Assembly: GCA_900318335.1 (NCBI GenBank)
Contig: ONKF01000021.1
Coordinates: 1 to 46,001, forward strand
Source: an uncultured Prevotellaceae bacterium
GTDB lineage: Bacteria > Bacteroidota > Bacteroidia > Bacteroidales > Muribaculaceae
DNA: 46,001 nucleotides
Reading direction: 5' to 3'
This document shows positions 33,542-41,311 of this stretch, piece by piece (the first letter of the stretch is position 1; each line of letters begins with the position of its first letter). The position numbers and the translations under genes are program-made. The notes beneath the pieces were generated by a model. That model was not told where the DNA came from and searched no databases. It saw nothing but the letters and a program-made list of their open reading frames with translations.

Positions 33542-33982
33542 ATGCTCAAACAATTACGCTTTGGATTATTGACATTGTTGACCTTGACAGCAGTGTTGCC
33601 TCTGGCAGCACAAGTGCGTCATGTGACAACAGTCAACCCACAGTCCAAGCAGTCCTATATGGAGGTCTATGAGTTTGACTACGTGGACATCCAGCCGCAG
33701 TTTCCCGGCGGTGAGCGTGGGCTCATCAACTTCATCAACAAGACCCGCGAGTATCCTTACCATGCCTACAAGAAGCGCATCCAGGGCCGTGTCCTGTGCA
33801 GCTTCATTGTGGGTACCGATGGCAAGGTGAGTGACGTGCGCGTGATTCGTGGAGCGGGCGACGAGAGTCTGAACCGTGAGGCCATCCGCGTCATCGGTGC
33901 GATGCCCAAGTGGAGTGTGGGCAAGGTCGGCAAACAAGCCGTCCCCGTACGCGTGGTGCTGCCCATCAACTTCAGGTTGTAA
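33542..33982 (+). CDS. Secreted TonB C-terminal-domain protein
   Basis: A 146-residue protein. The N-terminus is a cleavable-looking signal peptide (MLKQLRFGLLTLLTLTAVLPLAAQ). The C-terminal about 80 residues are a TonB C-terminal domain (FPGGERGLINFINKTREYP, GRVLCSFIVGTDGKVSDVRVIRGA, LPINFRL). The Pro/Lys-rich spacer of true TonB is missing, so the domain would be free in the periplasm rather than bound to ExbBD. Similar short proteins occur widely in Bacteroidetes; whether they energise transporters is unknown. I chose the ATG at 33542 over the TTG at 33536. A single-gene unit with its own promoter and terminator. Confidence 0.85.
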   Translation: MLKQLRFGLLTLLTLTAVLPLAAQVRHVTTVNPQSKQSYMEVYEFDYVDIQPQFPGGERGLINFINKTREYPYHAYKKRIQGRVLCSFIVGTDGKVSDVRVIRGAGDESLNREAIRVIGAMPKWSVGKVGKQAVPVRVVLPINFRL

Positions 33983-34012
33983 TCATCAATGATATAGATA
34001 AACCCAAGATAT

Positions 34013-34038
34013 AAACCGTCAATATTGGCGGTTTTTTT
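34013..34038 (+). terminator. Intrinsic terminator after the TonB-C-domain gene
   Basis: AAACCGTC (34013-34020) pairs with GGCGGTTT (34027-34034), one G-U pair, six-base loop, then a run of Ts. Confidence 0.8.
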
Positions 34039-34081
34039 GCGCATTTACAGGTTATGAAAAATGAAAGCCTTTTTCTATAGT

Positions 34082-34122
34082 TTATGTCAGTTTTTGACAT
34101 TTGCTGGCTTATGTCGGTTTTT
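34082..34122 (+). promoter_or_regulatory. Direct repeat upstream of the C10 protease 3 promoter
   Basis: TTATGTCAGTTTTT (34082-34095) and TTATGTCGGTTTTT (34109-34122) are repeated with a 27-bp period, ending 12 bp before the -33 element. The layout suits an activator site. The AraC-type regulator at 39399 is a candidate; this is inference. Confidence 0.45.
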
Positions 34123-34133
34123 CTTGCAATTTG

Positions 34134-34164
34134 TTGTATATTCAAGATATTGTGTGTAATTTTG
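34134..34164 (+). promoter_or_regulatory. Promoter of C10 protease 3
   Basis: TTG (34134-34136) and TAATTTTG (34157-34164) are 20 bp apart. The leader of about 80 bases contains a short element (34199-34220) also found upstream of protease 6. Confidence 0.7.
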
Positions 34165-34249
34165 CCACACTAAATAATCAGGATAAGGATATTGAACTAT
34201 ACTAACCGATAATACTATTTATTCTTTATTCTTTTAAAATTTTTATTAT

Positions 34250-36649
34250 ATGAAAAAAATTCTCGTATTAATTGCTATCGTGTTTGCAGCTATGCAACTC
34301 ACGGCAGCCAATGTTGACCTTGTTTCTGCTCAGCAGTCCGCACAACGTTTCCTGATGAGCCAGACCGCCAAGGGTCGCTTCATGACCTCGGCCCCCACAG
34401 TTAAGTGGACCCATGAGGTGAAAAACTCAAGCAATGCCGCTCTGGCAGCTTATTACATCGTCAACACCGAATGTGGCTATGTCATTGTATCTGGTGACGA
34501 CCGCGCCAAGACAGTCCTCGCCTATGGTGATGGCTCACTGTCCAGCCTTAACGACCTTCCCGAGGCAGTACAATACTTCCTCGACATCTATCAGAAGCAG
34601 ATGGAATACCTCCAGGCTCATCCTGGACTGGTCGTGAAGAAAATCGCCAATACCCGTGGCGTTTCTGTTGAACCCCTGCTGCAAACCGCTTGGGCTCAGG
34701 ATAAGCCTTATAACAAGCAGTGCCCCAAGGTGGGTTCCACTTATTGCAAGGTGGGCTGCACCGCAGTGGCTCTGGCTCAAGTGATGAGGTTCTGGGAATA
34801 TCCCACTACGTCACCTGCGCTGCCCGCTTACAAGTGTGAGGATTCAGGCATTAATGTGTCAGCATTACCCGAATACACCTTTGATTGGGATAATATGTAT
34901 GACACCTACTATGGAGTGGATCTTGACCGACTGCCCCAGGTGAATGAGGATGCTATCGCTTACCTGATGCGTTATGTGGGTCAGGCTGAGCATGTGGACT
35001 ATAATACCGACAAGACAGGTACCAGAAATCCTGAGATTCTTACCGCAATCAATACTTTCGGCTTTGACGAGGGCGCAAGCATCGTGAAGAAGTGTGACTC
35101 TCCTGATACTCAAGAAGAACTCAGCCAGGGTGCATATACCGAAGAAGAGTATTACAATGATGAAGAATGGGCTGAAGCAATTCAGGCTGAGTTGCGTGCC
35201 GGCCGTCCACTGATTTATTGTGCTTATGACATGTCGTCTGACTCGACCGGCCTGGGTGGCCATGCCTTCAATGTTGACGGCTATAATGCTGAGACCGACA
35301 TGTATCACGTTAACTTCGGAATGAATCCGTCGTTGAACACCTATTATGCACTCAATGCATTCTCAACTGATGGTTGGATGATCGTTTACGACTTCTGGCC
35401 CATCTTCTTCGGTGGCGTTCAGCCTCCTGGCTTATCGACCGATCCCCGCATCTTGGTTAGCACTCAGGACGTGTCAATGGAATGCTATGCTGGAGAAACC
35501 GCTACCGACACCATCACTGTCAATGGTCAATATCTGACCGAGGGCATCAGTGTGGCTCTCAACGACGAGAACGATGTCTTCTCTATCAATGTTACCTCTA
35601 TCGCTCTTGAAGATGCCGGTAATGCCTCCATTGTTGTGACCTATGCACCCCAGGCCGTAGGTACCCACACTGCCACTATTACCCTGAGCAGTGAGGGCGC
35701 TGCCGACAAGGTGGTTCACCTCGTGGGCACTGCTACCAGCGCACCTCTTGTAGTCTATGATCCCGTGATGCTCCCCGCCGATGAGAGCAAGATCACTGCC
35801 ACCTCGTTCCGCGCCGACTGGACTGACCAGACTGTGCCTGAGAATGTTGCCAGCTACACCCTCGAAGTGAAGGAGAAGCCAGGTGCTGGTGGCGTGCTTG
35901 TTGATGTGGATTGGAGCACAGCATCGGGCAATGCCGAAGATTATCTGCCTGAGGGTTGGACCGTAGGTGATTATTCTATCTTCTTTGATGAAGGCGGTAT
36001 CGCAATCACAAGTGATAGCTACATTAAGACTGATGTCCTTGACCTCGCTGGTTGTGATAAGGTTACCATTGTCATGAGGGCAAAGAACTACTCTCCCTGG
36101 TTCAATTCCACCATCACGGTGAAGACCAGCATTGATCAGAAGTATTTGGAACTGACCTCGGATTATACCGATTACACCATTGTCTTGAATTGCGCTGAAA
36201 ATGATCAGGTTGAGTTCTTCGCTAACGCTTATTACCCCACAATTCAGGCCATCAAGATTTATGCTGGTGAAGTTACCGCTCCGCAGATGCGTGCTACCGA
36301 GGAGGGCGATGCTTCATCGCGCATTATCACGGGTATCACCGATAAGTTCTACACCGTCAACGACCTCACCGCCAATGGCACTTTCCGCTACAAGGTGAAG
36401 GCTGTCTACAACGATGGCACCGAGAGCGCTTGGAGTAATGTTGAGGAGGTAACCCTGGTGGGTCATGCTTATTCCATCGGCGACGTTAACCACGATGGTA
36501 ATGTGAACATTACCGATGTTACCGCTCTGATTGACTACCTGCTGGGTGATATTACCGCAGCGCCTGCCGAGGCCGACGTCAATGGCGAGGGTGGTGTGAC
36601 CATCACCGACATGACCGCTCTTATCGACTTGCTGCTCGGCAGTAATTAA
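34250..36649 (+). CDS. C10 cysteine protease 3 with dockerin-like tail
   Basis: A 799-residue secreted protease precursor. Signal peptide 1-20; Spi-like propeptide to about 135 (AAYYIVNTECGYVIVSGDDRAKTVLAYG); C10 domain about 140-390 with Cys170 in VGCTAVALAQ and His338 in GGHAFNVDGYNA. The following loop reads HVNFGMN instead of the usual HVNWGW, so both active-site tryptophans are lost while the Asn remains. An Ig-like domain (about 400-500, ILVSTQDVSMECYAGETATD) and an Fn3 pair with a jelly-roll insert (505-740, FRADWTDQTVPENVASYTLEV) follow. The dockerin-like pair is 744-799; its second loop is altered (DVNGEGGV, Glu for Asp). Monocistronic: own promoter and terminator. Confidence 0.92.
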   Translation: MKKILVLIAIVFAAMQLTAANVDLVSAQQSAQRFLMSQTAKGRFMTSAPTVKWTHEVKNSSNAALAAYYIVNTECGYVIVSGDDRAKTVLAYGDGSLSSLNDLPEAVQYFLDIYQKQMEYLQAHPGLVVKKIANTRGVSVEPLLQTAWAQDKPYNKQCPKVGSTYCKVGCTAVALAQVMRFWEYPTTSPALPAYKCEDSGINVSALPEYTFDWDNMYDTYYGVDLDRLPQVNEDAIAYLMRYVGQAEHVDYNTDKTGTRNPEILTAINTFGFDEGASIVKKCDSPDTQEELSQGAYTEEEYYNDEEWAEAIQAELRAGRPLIYCAYDMSSDSTGLGGHAFNVDGYNAETDMYHVNFGMNPSLNTYYALNAFSTDGWMIVYDFWPIFFGGVQPPGLSTDPRILVSTQDVSMECYAGETATDTITVNGQYLTEGISVALNDENDVFSINVTSIALEDAGNASIVVTYAPQAVGTHTATITLSSEGAADKVVHLVGTATSAPLVVYDPVMLPADESKITATSFRADWTDQTVPENVASYTLEVKEKPGAGGVLVDVDWSTASGNAEDYLPEGWTVGDYSIFFDEGGIAITSDSYIKTDVLDLAGCDKVTIVMRAKNYSPWFNSTITVKTSIDQKYLELTSDYTDYTIVLNCAENDQVEFFANAYYPTIQAIKIYAGEVTAPQMRATEEGDASSRIITGITDKFYTVNDLTANGTFRYKVKAVYNDGTESAWSNVEEVTLVGHAYSIGDVNHDGNVNITDVTALIDYLLGDITAAPAEADVNGEGGVTITDMTALIDLLLGSN

Positions 36650-36696
36650 TGAGTCATAATCAAGGTTACGTCACGGCGTAGCCTTAGCAACTGAAT

Positions 36697-36730
36697 AAAA
36701 AGCCTGGAGTCAAGCCGCTCCAGGCTTTTT
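36697..36730 (+). terminator. Intrinsic terminator after C10 protease 3
   Basis: AAAAAGCCTGGAG (36697-36709) and CTCCAGGCTTTTT (36718-36730) form a perfect 13-bp stem with an 8-base loop; it could work in both directions. Confidence 0.9.
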
Positions 36731-36772
36731 GGCGTTTTTTGCAAGGGAGAAATGAGTTTTTTCGCCAAAATA

Positions 36773-36803
36773 TTGCTGAATGCCGAAAAAAGGTATAAAT
36801 TCG
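36773..36803 (+). promoter_or_regulatory. Probable promoter of C10 protease 4
   Basis: TTG (36773-36775) and TAAATTCG (36796-36803; one mismatch to TAnnTTTG) are 20 bp apart. Two GTTTTTT-containing segments just upstream (about 36734 and 36757) weakly resemble the direct repeat before protease 3. Confidence 0.45.
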
Positions 36804-36889
36804 CATAATTTTTTGAGTAGGAGTCTATGAGAAAAATGCTAACCATTAACTATCAATCATTTAACCTCATTATTATTTGTAATATTCAC

Positions 36890-39265
36890 ATGAAGAGGAT
36901 ACTTTTTTTAGCAGCATCGCTTGTGATGGCTGTCATGTGCGTCTCGGCAGCCGATGTGGACTTGGCGATGGCTCAGGCCGCGGCCCAGCGTTTTGTTGAT
37001 AACAATGCCGCAGGAAAGCGCTTTTCGGGACGGCCGGCGGGCAATCTCAGGCTATTGCATGCCGAGTCCAATTCAGTCAGTGCCGGAAAAAATGTCTATT
37101 ACATCTTTAACACTGACAACAGTTTTGTCATTGTGGCTGGTGATGACCGTGCTCAGCAGATTCTTGCCCATGGCGAGCGTCCCCTGGACATGAGCCAAAT
37201 GCCCGAGAACATGAAAAACTGGCTTACCACCTACAAGCGCCAGATAGAATTCCTGCAGTCCCACCCCGATGTGCAAGTCGATGCTCCCGCGCGGGGAACG
37301 CTCAGGAGCATCCCCACGGTCGCCCCCTTGCTCACTGCCGAGTGGGACCAGATAGACCCTTACTGGAACCATTGTCCGGTTTATAACGGGGAGTATTGCT
37401 TGACAGGATGTCCTGCCACCTCGCTCTCGATGGTGTTCTACTACTGGAAGTATCCCAAGGATCCCACTCCCGAGGTGGAGAGTTATATCAACCTGGGTAC
37501 CGGTGGCCGCTTGCCGGCGCTTCCCTCGATAACATTTGACTGGGACAATATGCTCGATAAGTATGAAGGCGTGGATTATACCGAGGCCCAGGCCGATGCT
37601 GTAGCTTGGCTCATGCGCTATATTGGCCAAGTAGAGCACATGGATTACACCCCTGAGGGTAGTGGCGCACAAGGCACCGACATCTTGAGGGCTGTCAAAT
37701 TCTTTGGCTACGACGAAGAGGCTAAACTGTTGACCAAGTCGTTTGCCGATAACTTCGGCAACGAGATTGAGCAATACTTCAGTGATGAGGAATGGGCCGA
37801 TATACTCCAAAAGGAGCTCTACGAGGGTCGTCCTGTAGTGTATTGCGCCTTTGATTACAATAACGAGCGTGGCTGGAGTGGCCATGCGTTCAATGTCGAT
37901 GGTTATGATGCTGTTGACAACACCTATCACGTCAACTTTGGTTGGAGCGGCATCGGCAACGGCGACTATGTGTTGAATGCTTTTTCATACAGGGATTATA
38001 CCTTCAATATCGAACAGCAGATGATTACGGGCATTCAGCCACCCATCATTGAACCCACAATCAGGGTCAATGCTTACCAGTTGAATCTGCAGTCCTATGT
38101 GGACCAGACTGCCACGGCATCGATATTGGTCAGGGGTAAGGAACTCCAGAATGACATTACGATTACTGTCAATGATGAAAACGGGGTGTTCTCGATTGAT
38201 GAAACCCAGGTCAGTGTCGCTGATGCCGACTCGGGCAAATTGGTCACAATAACCTATGCTCCGCTGGCCAGTGGCCATCACAGCGCTACCATTGTGCTCA
38301 GCAGTCCTGATGCCGACGATGTGACGGTATCGCTCAATGGCGAAGCCTCTCTTGAGACTTTCAGGCCCGTGATGCTGGCCCCTGTCGAGGAGTTTATCGG
38401 CCTGACGCAATTCCGTGCCGACTGGAGTGACGTGACCCTGGATAAGTATGTGACCAGCTATGACCTTGAGGTGAATACCAAGCCCGGTCTCGCGCTTGTC
38501 GGTGAAACCGACTGGAGCGGTAACACCGAGATTCCTGGCAATTTTGCCGACTATCCTGGTGACCTGCTGCCCGAGGGATGGACATTTACGGGTACCGGCC
38601 TGTGGTATGAGGATGGCGGAGTATCGATAAATAACAGGAGCACATTTATCACACCGCCCTATGATATCGCTGGCTACGAGAAGATGACCATAGTGGTGAA
38701 TGCCAAATCATCCATGACCTATAGCAATTCCAAGTTTGCTGTTTCGACCAGTATTGACAGCATAGAGTTTACTGCCACTGGAGGCACGCCGATTACCGAA
38801 TATGTTGCCGTGCTCAATTGCAACGAATTGGAGCAAGTGAAAATTGCTGGCAAGAGTGGCTTCCCCGTGTTCGAGAGCATCAAGGTCTATGCTGGAGAGT
38901 TTGATGATTCCCTGTTGCGTGCTGCCCACGAAGAGGGTGGCGCCAACTCGCGCTACGTCACAGGTATTACCGGCAAGCACTACACGGTTACCGACCTCAC
39001 GCCCGGTGGTATGTTCTACTACAGGGTCAAGGCCTACTATATTGATGGCACCTGCAGCGCTTGGAGCAAGAGTAAGAATGTGACCCTGCGTGAGAATGGT
39101 CATGCCTTTGAGTTGGGCGACGTGGACCATGACGGCAAAGTGACGATTACTGATGTCACCGTTTTGATTGACTACCTGCTGGGAAGCCAGGAAGATGCTT
39201 GTCTTATCTGTGCAGATGTCGATCTTGACGGCATAGTAACGATTACTGATGTCACCGAATTGTGA
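36890..39265 (+). CDS. C10 cysteine protease 4 with truncated dockerin-like tail
   Basis: A 791-residue secreted protease precursor. I chose the ATG at 36890 because it begins a proper signal peptide (MKRILFLAASLVMAVMCVSA); an in-frame ATG at 36827 would place 21 residues before it. Spi-like propeptide to about 140; C10 domain about 145-390 with Cys174 in TGCPATSLSM and His332 in SGHAFNVDGYDA, then HVNFGWSG. Ig-like and Fn3/jelly-roll domains follow as in proteases 3 and 5. Residues 743-791 hold one full dockerin-like repeat and a second that stops after TDVTEL, lacking its last helix. The DNA for this tail is nearly identical to that of protease 5. Confidence 0.92.
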   Translation: MKRILFLAASLVMAVMCVSAADVDLAMAQAAAQRFVDNNAAGKRFSGRPAGNLRLLHAESNSVSAGKNVYYIFNTDNSFVIVAGDDRAQQILAHGERPLDMSQMPENMKNWLTTYKRQIEFLQSHPDVQVDAPARGTLRSIPTVAPLLTAEWDQIDPYWNHCPVYNGEYCLTGCPATSLSMVFYYWKYPKDPTPEVESYINLGTGGRLPALPSITFDWDNMLDKYEGVDYTEAQADAVAWLMRYIGQVEHMDYTPEGSGAQGTDILRAVKFFGYDEEAKLLTKSFADNFGNEIEQYFSDEEWADILQKELYEGRPVVYCAFDYNNERGWSGHAFNVDGYDAVDNTYHVNFGWSGIGNGDYVLNAFSYRDYTFNIEQQMITGIQPPIIEPTIRVNAYQLNLQSYVDQTATASILVRGKELQNDITITVNDENGVFSIDETQVSVADADSGKLVTITYAPLASGHHSATIVLSSPDADDVTVSLNGEASLETFRPVMLAPVEEFIGLTQFRADWSDVTLDKYVTSYDLEVNTKPGLALVGETDWSGNTEIPGNFADYPGDLLPEGWTFTGTGLWYEDGGVSINNRSTFITPPYDIAGYEKMTIVVNAKSSMTYSNSKFAVSTSIDSIEFTATGGTPITEYVAVLNCNELEQVKIAGKSGFPVFESIKVYAGEFDDSLLRAAHEEGGANSRYVTGITGKHYTVTDLTPGGMFYYRVKAYYIDGTCSAWSKSKNVTLRENGHAFELGDVDHDGKVTITDVTVLIDYLLGSQEDACLICADVDLDGIVTITDVTEL
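39122..39262 (+). repeat. 141-bp near-identical segment, copy in protease 4
   Basis: Matches 45371-45511 at 137 of 141 positions. The last 99 bp (39164-39262) are identical, although the genes differ clearly upstream. It encodes the dockerin-like tail, and this copy ends at the stop codon. Probably the product of gene conversion. Confidence 0.9.
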
Positions 39266-39297
39266 TAAAAGACTGTCTAATAATGTGAAATAATATG

Positions 39298-39330
39298 TTG
39301 GGGTCCATCCTGCATGGATTCCAACTTTTT
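39298..39330 (+). terminator. Intrinsic terminator after C10 protease 4
   Basis: TTGGGGTCCAT (39298-39308) pairs with ATGGATTCCAA (39314-39324) with two G-U pairs, five-base loop, then CTTTTT. Confidence 0.7.
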
Positions 39331-39366
39331 GTTGGTGGATATGCGGCCCGATTATCAAAAAAGAAT

Positions 39367-39374
39367 TACCTTTG
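39367..39374 (+). promoter_or_regulatory. -7 element of the AraC-type regulator
   Basis: TACCTTTG matches TAnnTTTG, about 25 bp before the ATG at 39399. There is no TTG at -33, which fits a weak or activator-dependent promoter. Confidence 0.5.
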
Positions 39375-39398
39375 CATCTTTAGGCGCGGACTGGATTA

Positions 39399-41066
39399 AT
39401 GAATGTAAAACGGAGATATATCATTCTTTTAGCATCAATACTTTACCTAGTGGCGATGGCAACTCACGTGCCCTACAGTGTGGACCAATACAATCGCTGG
39501 ACTAAACTGAGCATCTCCGAGCTAATGCATCGTGGGCAGCATTTTTTACAGGATCTGTGCCAAGTCGATAGTGCGCTTGTGTGTTACACCATTGTGTCAA
39601 ACCGGGTCACTGATAAGAGTCTGAGCCGCGACTCGGTGTATCTCGTGGCACGCGCCTTCAATAATTTGGGCTATATTTATGGCGCTTACTACTTCGACTA
39701 TGAGAAGGCGTATGAGAGTTTGAACCGTTCGCTTGAAATCTCTGAACAATATGGCTTTGAGGTCAATAAAGCCTATGCCTACATGAACTTGGCCTCGTTG
39801 ATGGATAGCCGCGATGAGCTATTTGGTGAGGAAACGCTCTCGAATGAAGCACTTGACAACACGAAACTCGCTTTTAATCAAGCTGTTAAGGTCAAAGAAT
39901 GGAACGTGGCCGTGACGAGTGTCTATAATATGTTGACCATGCTGGACAGCAAGTCTGGCATTCGGCCGATTAAGCCCGAATTGGACCGTTTTAAGCAGTT
40001 GCCACTCGACCAGAGCGTGGAGATGTGGCAGTGCACCCTCATGTTTTGCCAAGGCGTGGAGGCTTTTCTGGAAGGGCAATATTCCCAAGCATTGGATTTC
40101 TACAAGCAGATGGCGCTACAGTCCGAGCGCGTGACGACTAACCGCCAGCAGTGCATCATTAGGGCTCGAATGCAGCAGGCTGAAGTACTGGCCGCCTTGC
40201 ACCGCTATACCGAAGCCGTGGCGTGTCTCGAGCAGAATGTGGCCGATGCGCAAAGTCAGGGTTTGGATACCGACCTGATCAACACCTATCAAGAAATGAT
40301 CCGAGTCTATGAGGCAATGGGTGATAAGCAGAAAGCCAACGAGTTTGAATACATATACCTCAAGACACGTGACAAGTTTATCCACAAGAGCCACGCCGAG
40401 AGGTTAGAAAAGTCGCGCTTTCTGGATGAGATGCGTCGTGTCAATGAGCAAGTAGCGCAGATTCAAGCCAAACATGAACGTGCCCATCAGTTGCTGCTCA
40501 TGATGAGCCTGATCGCCGCCATCATCCTCATTGCCCTGGTATTGCTTGTTCGCAGCAATATCAAGCAACGCAACTACATCAGGCACCTCTATGAGAAAAA
40601 TGTTCAATTGCTTGATGTCAAAGTCGCCGATACTGTGCCGGCAGCGCAAGCCGAAGGCGAGCAGGAGGAAAACGCACCCAAGTATCAAGGCCTGCTTGAC
40701 CAGGAGAGCAAGGACCGTCTTTTTAACCAGATTAAACGGGTGATGGATGACATGAGCATCATATGCAAGCCCGACTTCTCTCTACAGCAGTTGGCCGACC
40801 AAGTGGGCAGCAATTATAAGTACGTCTCCCAAGTGCTGAACGAGTGCTACGGCAAGAGTTTCAAGCAGGTGCTCAACGAGCTGCGGGTGAGAGAGGCGTG
40901 CCGCATGTTTAACGATACCGAGCGGTATGGTAACTTGACCATTGAGGCTATCGCTGCGAATCTGGGGTTCAATTCCCGCAGCAATTTCACGGTAACATTC
41001 AAGCGCATCACTGGCATATCACCATCTGATTTCATGAAGATGGCTAAGGAAAAAATAAGCAGATGA
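39399..41066 (+). CDS. Membrane-spanning TPR / AraC-type transcriptional regulator
   Basis: A 555-residue one-protein signalling regulator. A hydrophobic N-terminal segment (about 6-22, IILLASILYLVAMATHV) is a signal or anchor. Residues 35-320 are TPR-like helical repeats (ARAFNNLGYIYGAYY, KAYAYMNLASLMDS, ALDFYKQMALQSE). A charged helix (325-360) leads into a transmembrane span at about 364-385 (LLLMMSLIAAIILIALVLLVRS). The C-terminal 100 residues are an AraC/XylS helix-turn-helix pair (FSLQQLADQVGSNYKYVSQVLN, LTIEAIAANLGFNSRSNFTVTFKRITGISP). Topology implies a periplasmic sensor and cytoplasmic DNA-binding part. It sits in the protease cluster, so control of those genes is likely but inferred. 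Confidence 0.9.
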   Translation: MNVKRRYIILLASILYLVAMATHVPYSVDQYNRWTKLSISELMHRGQHFLQDLCQVDSALVCYTIVSNRVTDKSLSRDSVYLVARAFNNLGYIYGAYYFDYEKAYESLNRSLEISEQYGFEVNKAYAYMNLASLMDSRDELFGEETLSNEALDNTKLAFNQAVKVKEWNVAVTSVYNMLTMLDSKSGIRPIKPELDRFKQLPLDQSVEMWQCTLMFCQGVEAFLEGQYSQALDFYKQMALQSERVTTNRQQCIIRARMQQAEVLAALHRYTEAVACLEQNVADAQSQGLDTDLINTYQEMIRVYEAMGDKQKANEFEYIYLKTRDKFIHKSHAERLEKSRFLDEMRRVNEQVAQIQAKHERAHQLLLMMSLIAAIILIALVLLVRSNIKQRNYIRHLYEKNVQLLDVKVADTVPAAQAEGEQEENAPKYQGLLDQESKDRLFNQIKRVMDDMSIICKPDFSLQQLADQVGSNYKYVSQVLNECYGKSFKQVLNELRVREACRMFNDTERYGNLTIEAIAANLGFNSRSNFTVTFKRITGISPSDFMKMAKEKISR

Positions 41067-41113
41067 CAGAGGGCTTGATTCACTGAAAGAAGTCCATCAA
41101 TACACGGTTTTTC

Positions 41114-41136
41114 GTTCTGTTTCACTGAAACAGAAC
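41114..41136 (+). promoter_or_regulatory. Perfect 11-bp palindrome downstream of the regulator
   Basis: GTTCTGTTTCA (41114-41124) and TGAAACAGAAC (41126-41136) flank a single C. The symmetry and tiny spacer suit a protein-binding site better than an RNA hairpin. It lies 20 bp upstream of the -33 element of the next gene. Confidence 0.5.
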
Positions 41137-41147
41137 ATAGGTACTGA

Positions 41148-41177
41148 CCATTTTCTTGCCAAAGAGAATGGCCTTTT
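41148..41177 (+). terminator. Intrinsic terminator after the regulator gene
   Basis: CCATTTTCTT (41148-41157) pairs with AAGAGAATGG (41162-41171) with one G-U pair, then GCC and six Ts. It overlaps the promoter of the next gene. Confidence 0.7.
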
Positions 41178-41186
41178 TTAATTTTG
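41156..41186 (+). promoter_or_regulatory. Promoter of the secreted repeat protein / protease 5 unit
   Basis: TTG (41156-41158) and TAATTTTG (41179-41186) are 20 bp apart. The -33 lies in the stem and the -7 begins in the T-run of the preceding terminator. The leader is about 118 bases and contains a 28-codon open frame. Confidence 0.65.
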
Positions 41187-41218
41187 CGAAACAAAATCTT
41201 GAGGCCATCATCCGCCCA

Positions 41219-41305
41219 ATGCCAGCAAAGCCAAGACAAGTGGTGATTCTGAAAGAAGATCCAAACATAGACAAAATTCAGCCATTTTATAACCGTTTAA
41301 ATTAA
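41219..41305 (+). CDS. Possible 28-residue leader peptide
   Basis: A short frame starting MPAKPRQVVILKEDP lies in the mRNA leader and ends 6 bases before the ATG of the next gene. It could be a regulatory upstream frame or chance. There is no ribosome binding site, no known family, and no stalling motif I recognise. Confidence 0.2.
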   Translation: MPAKPRQVVILKEDPNIDKIQPFYNRLN

Positions 41306-41311
41306 GTATTT

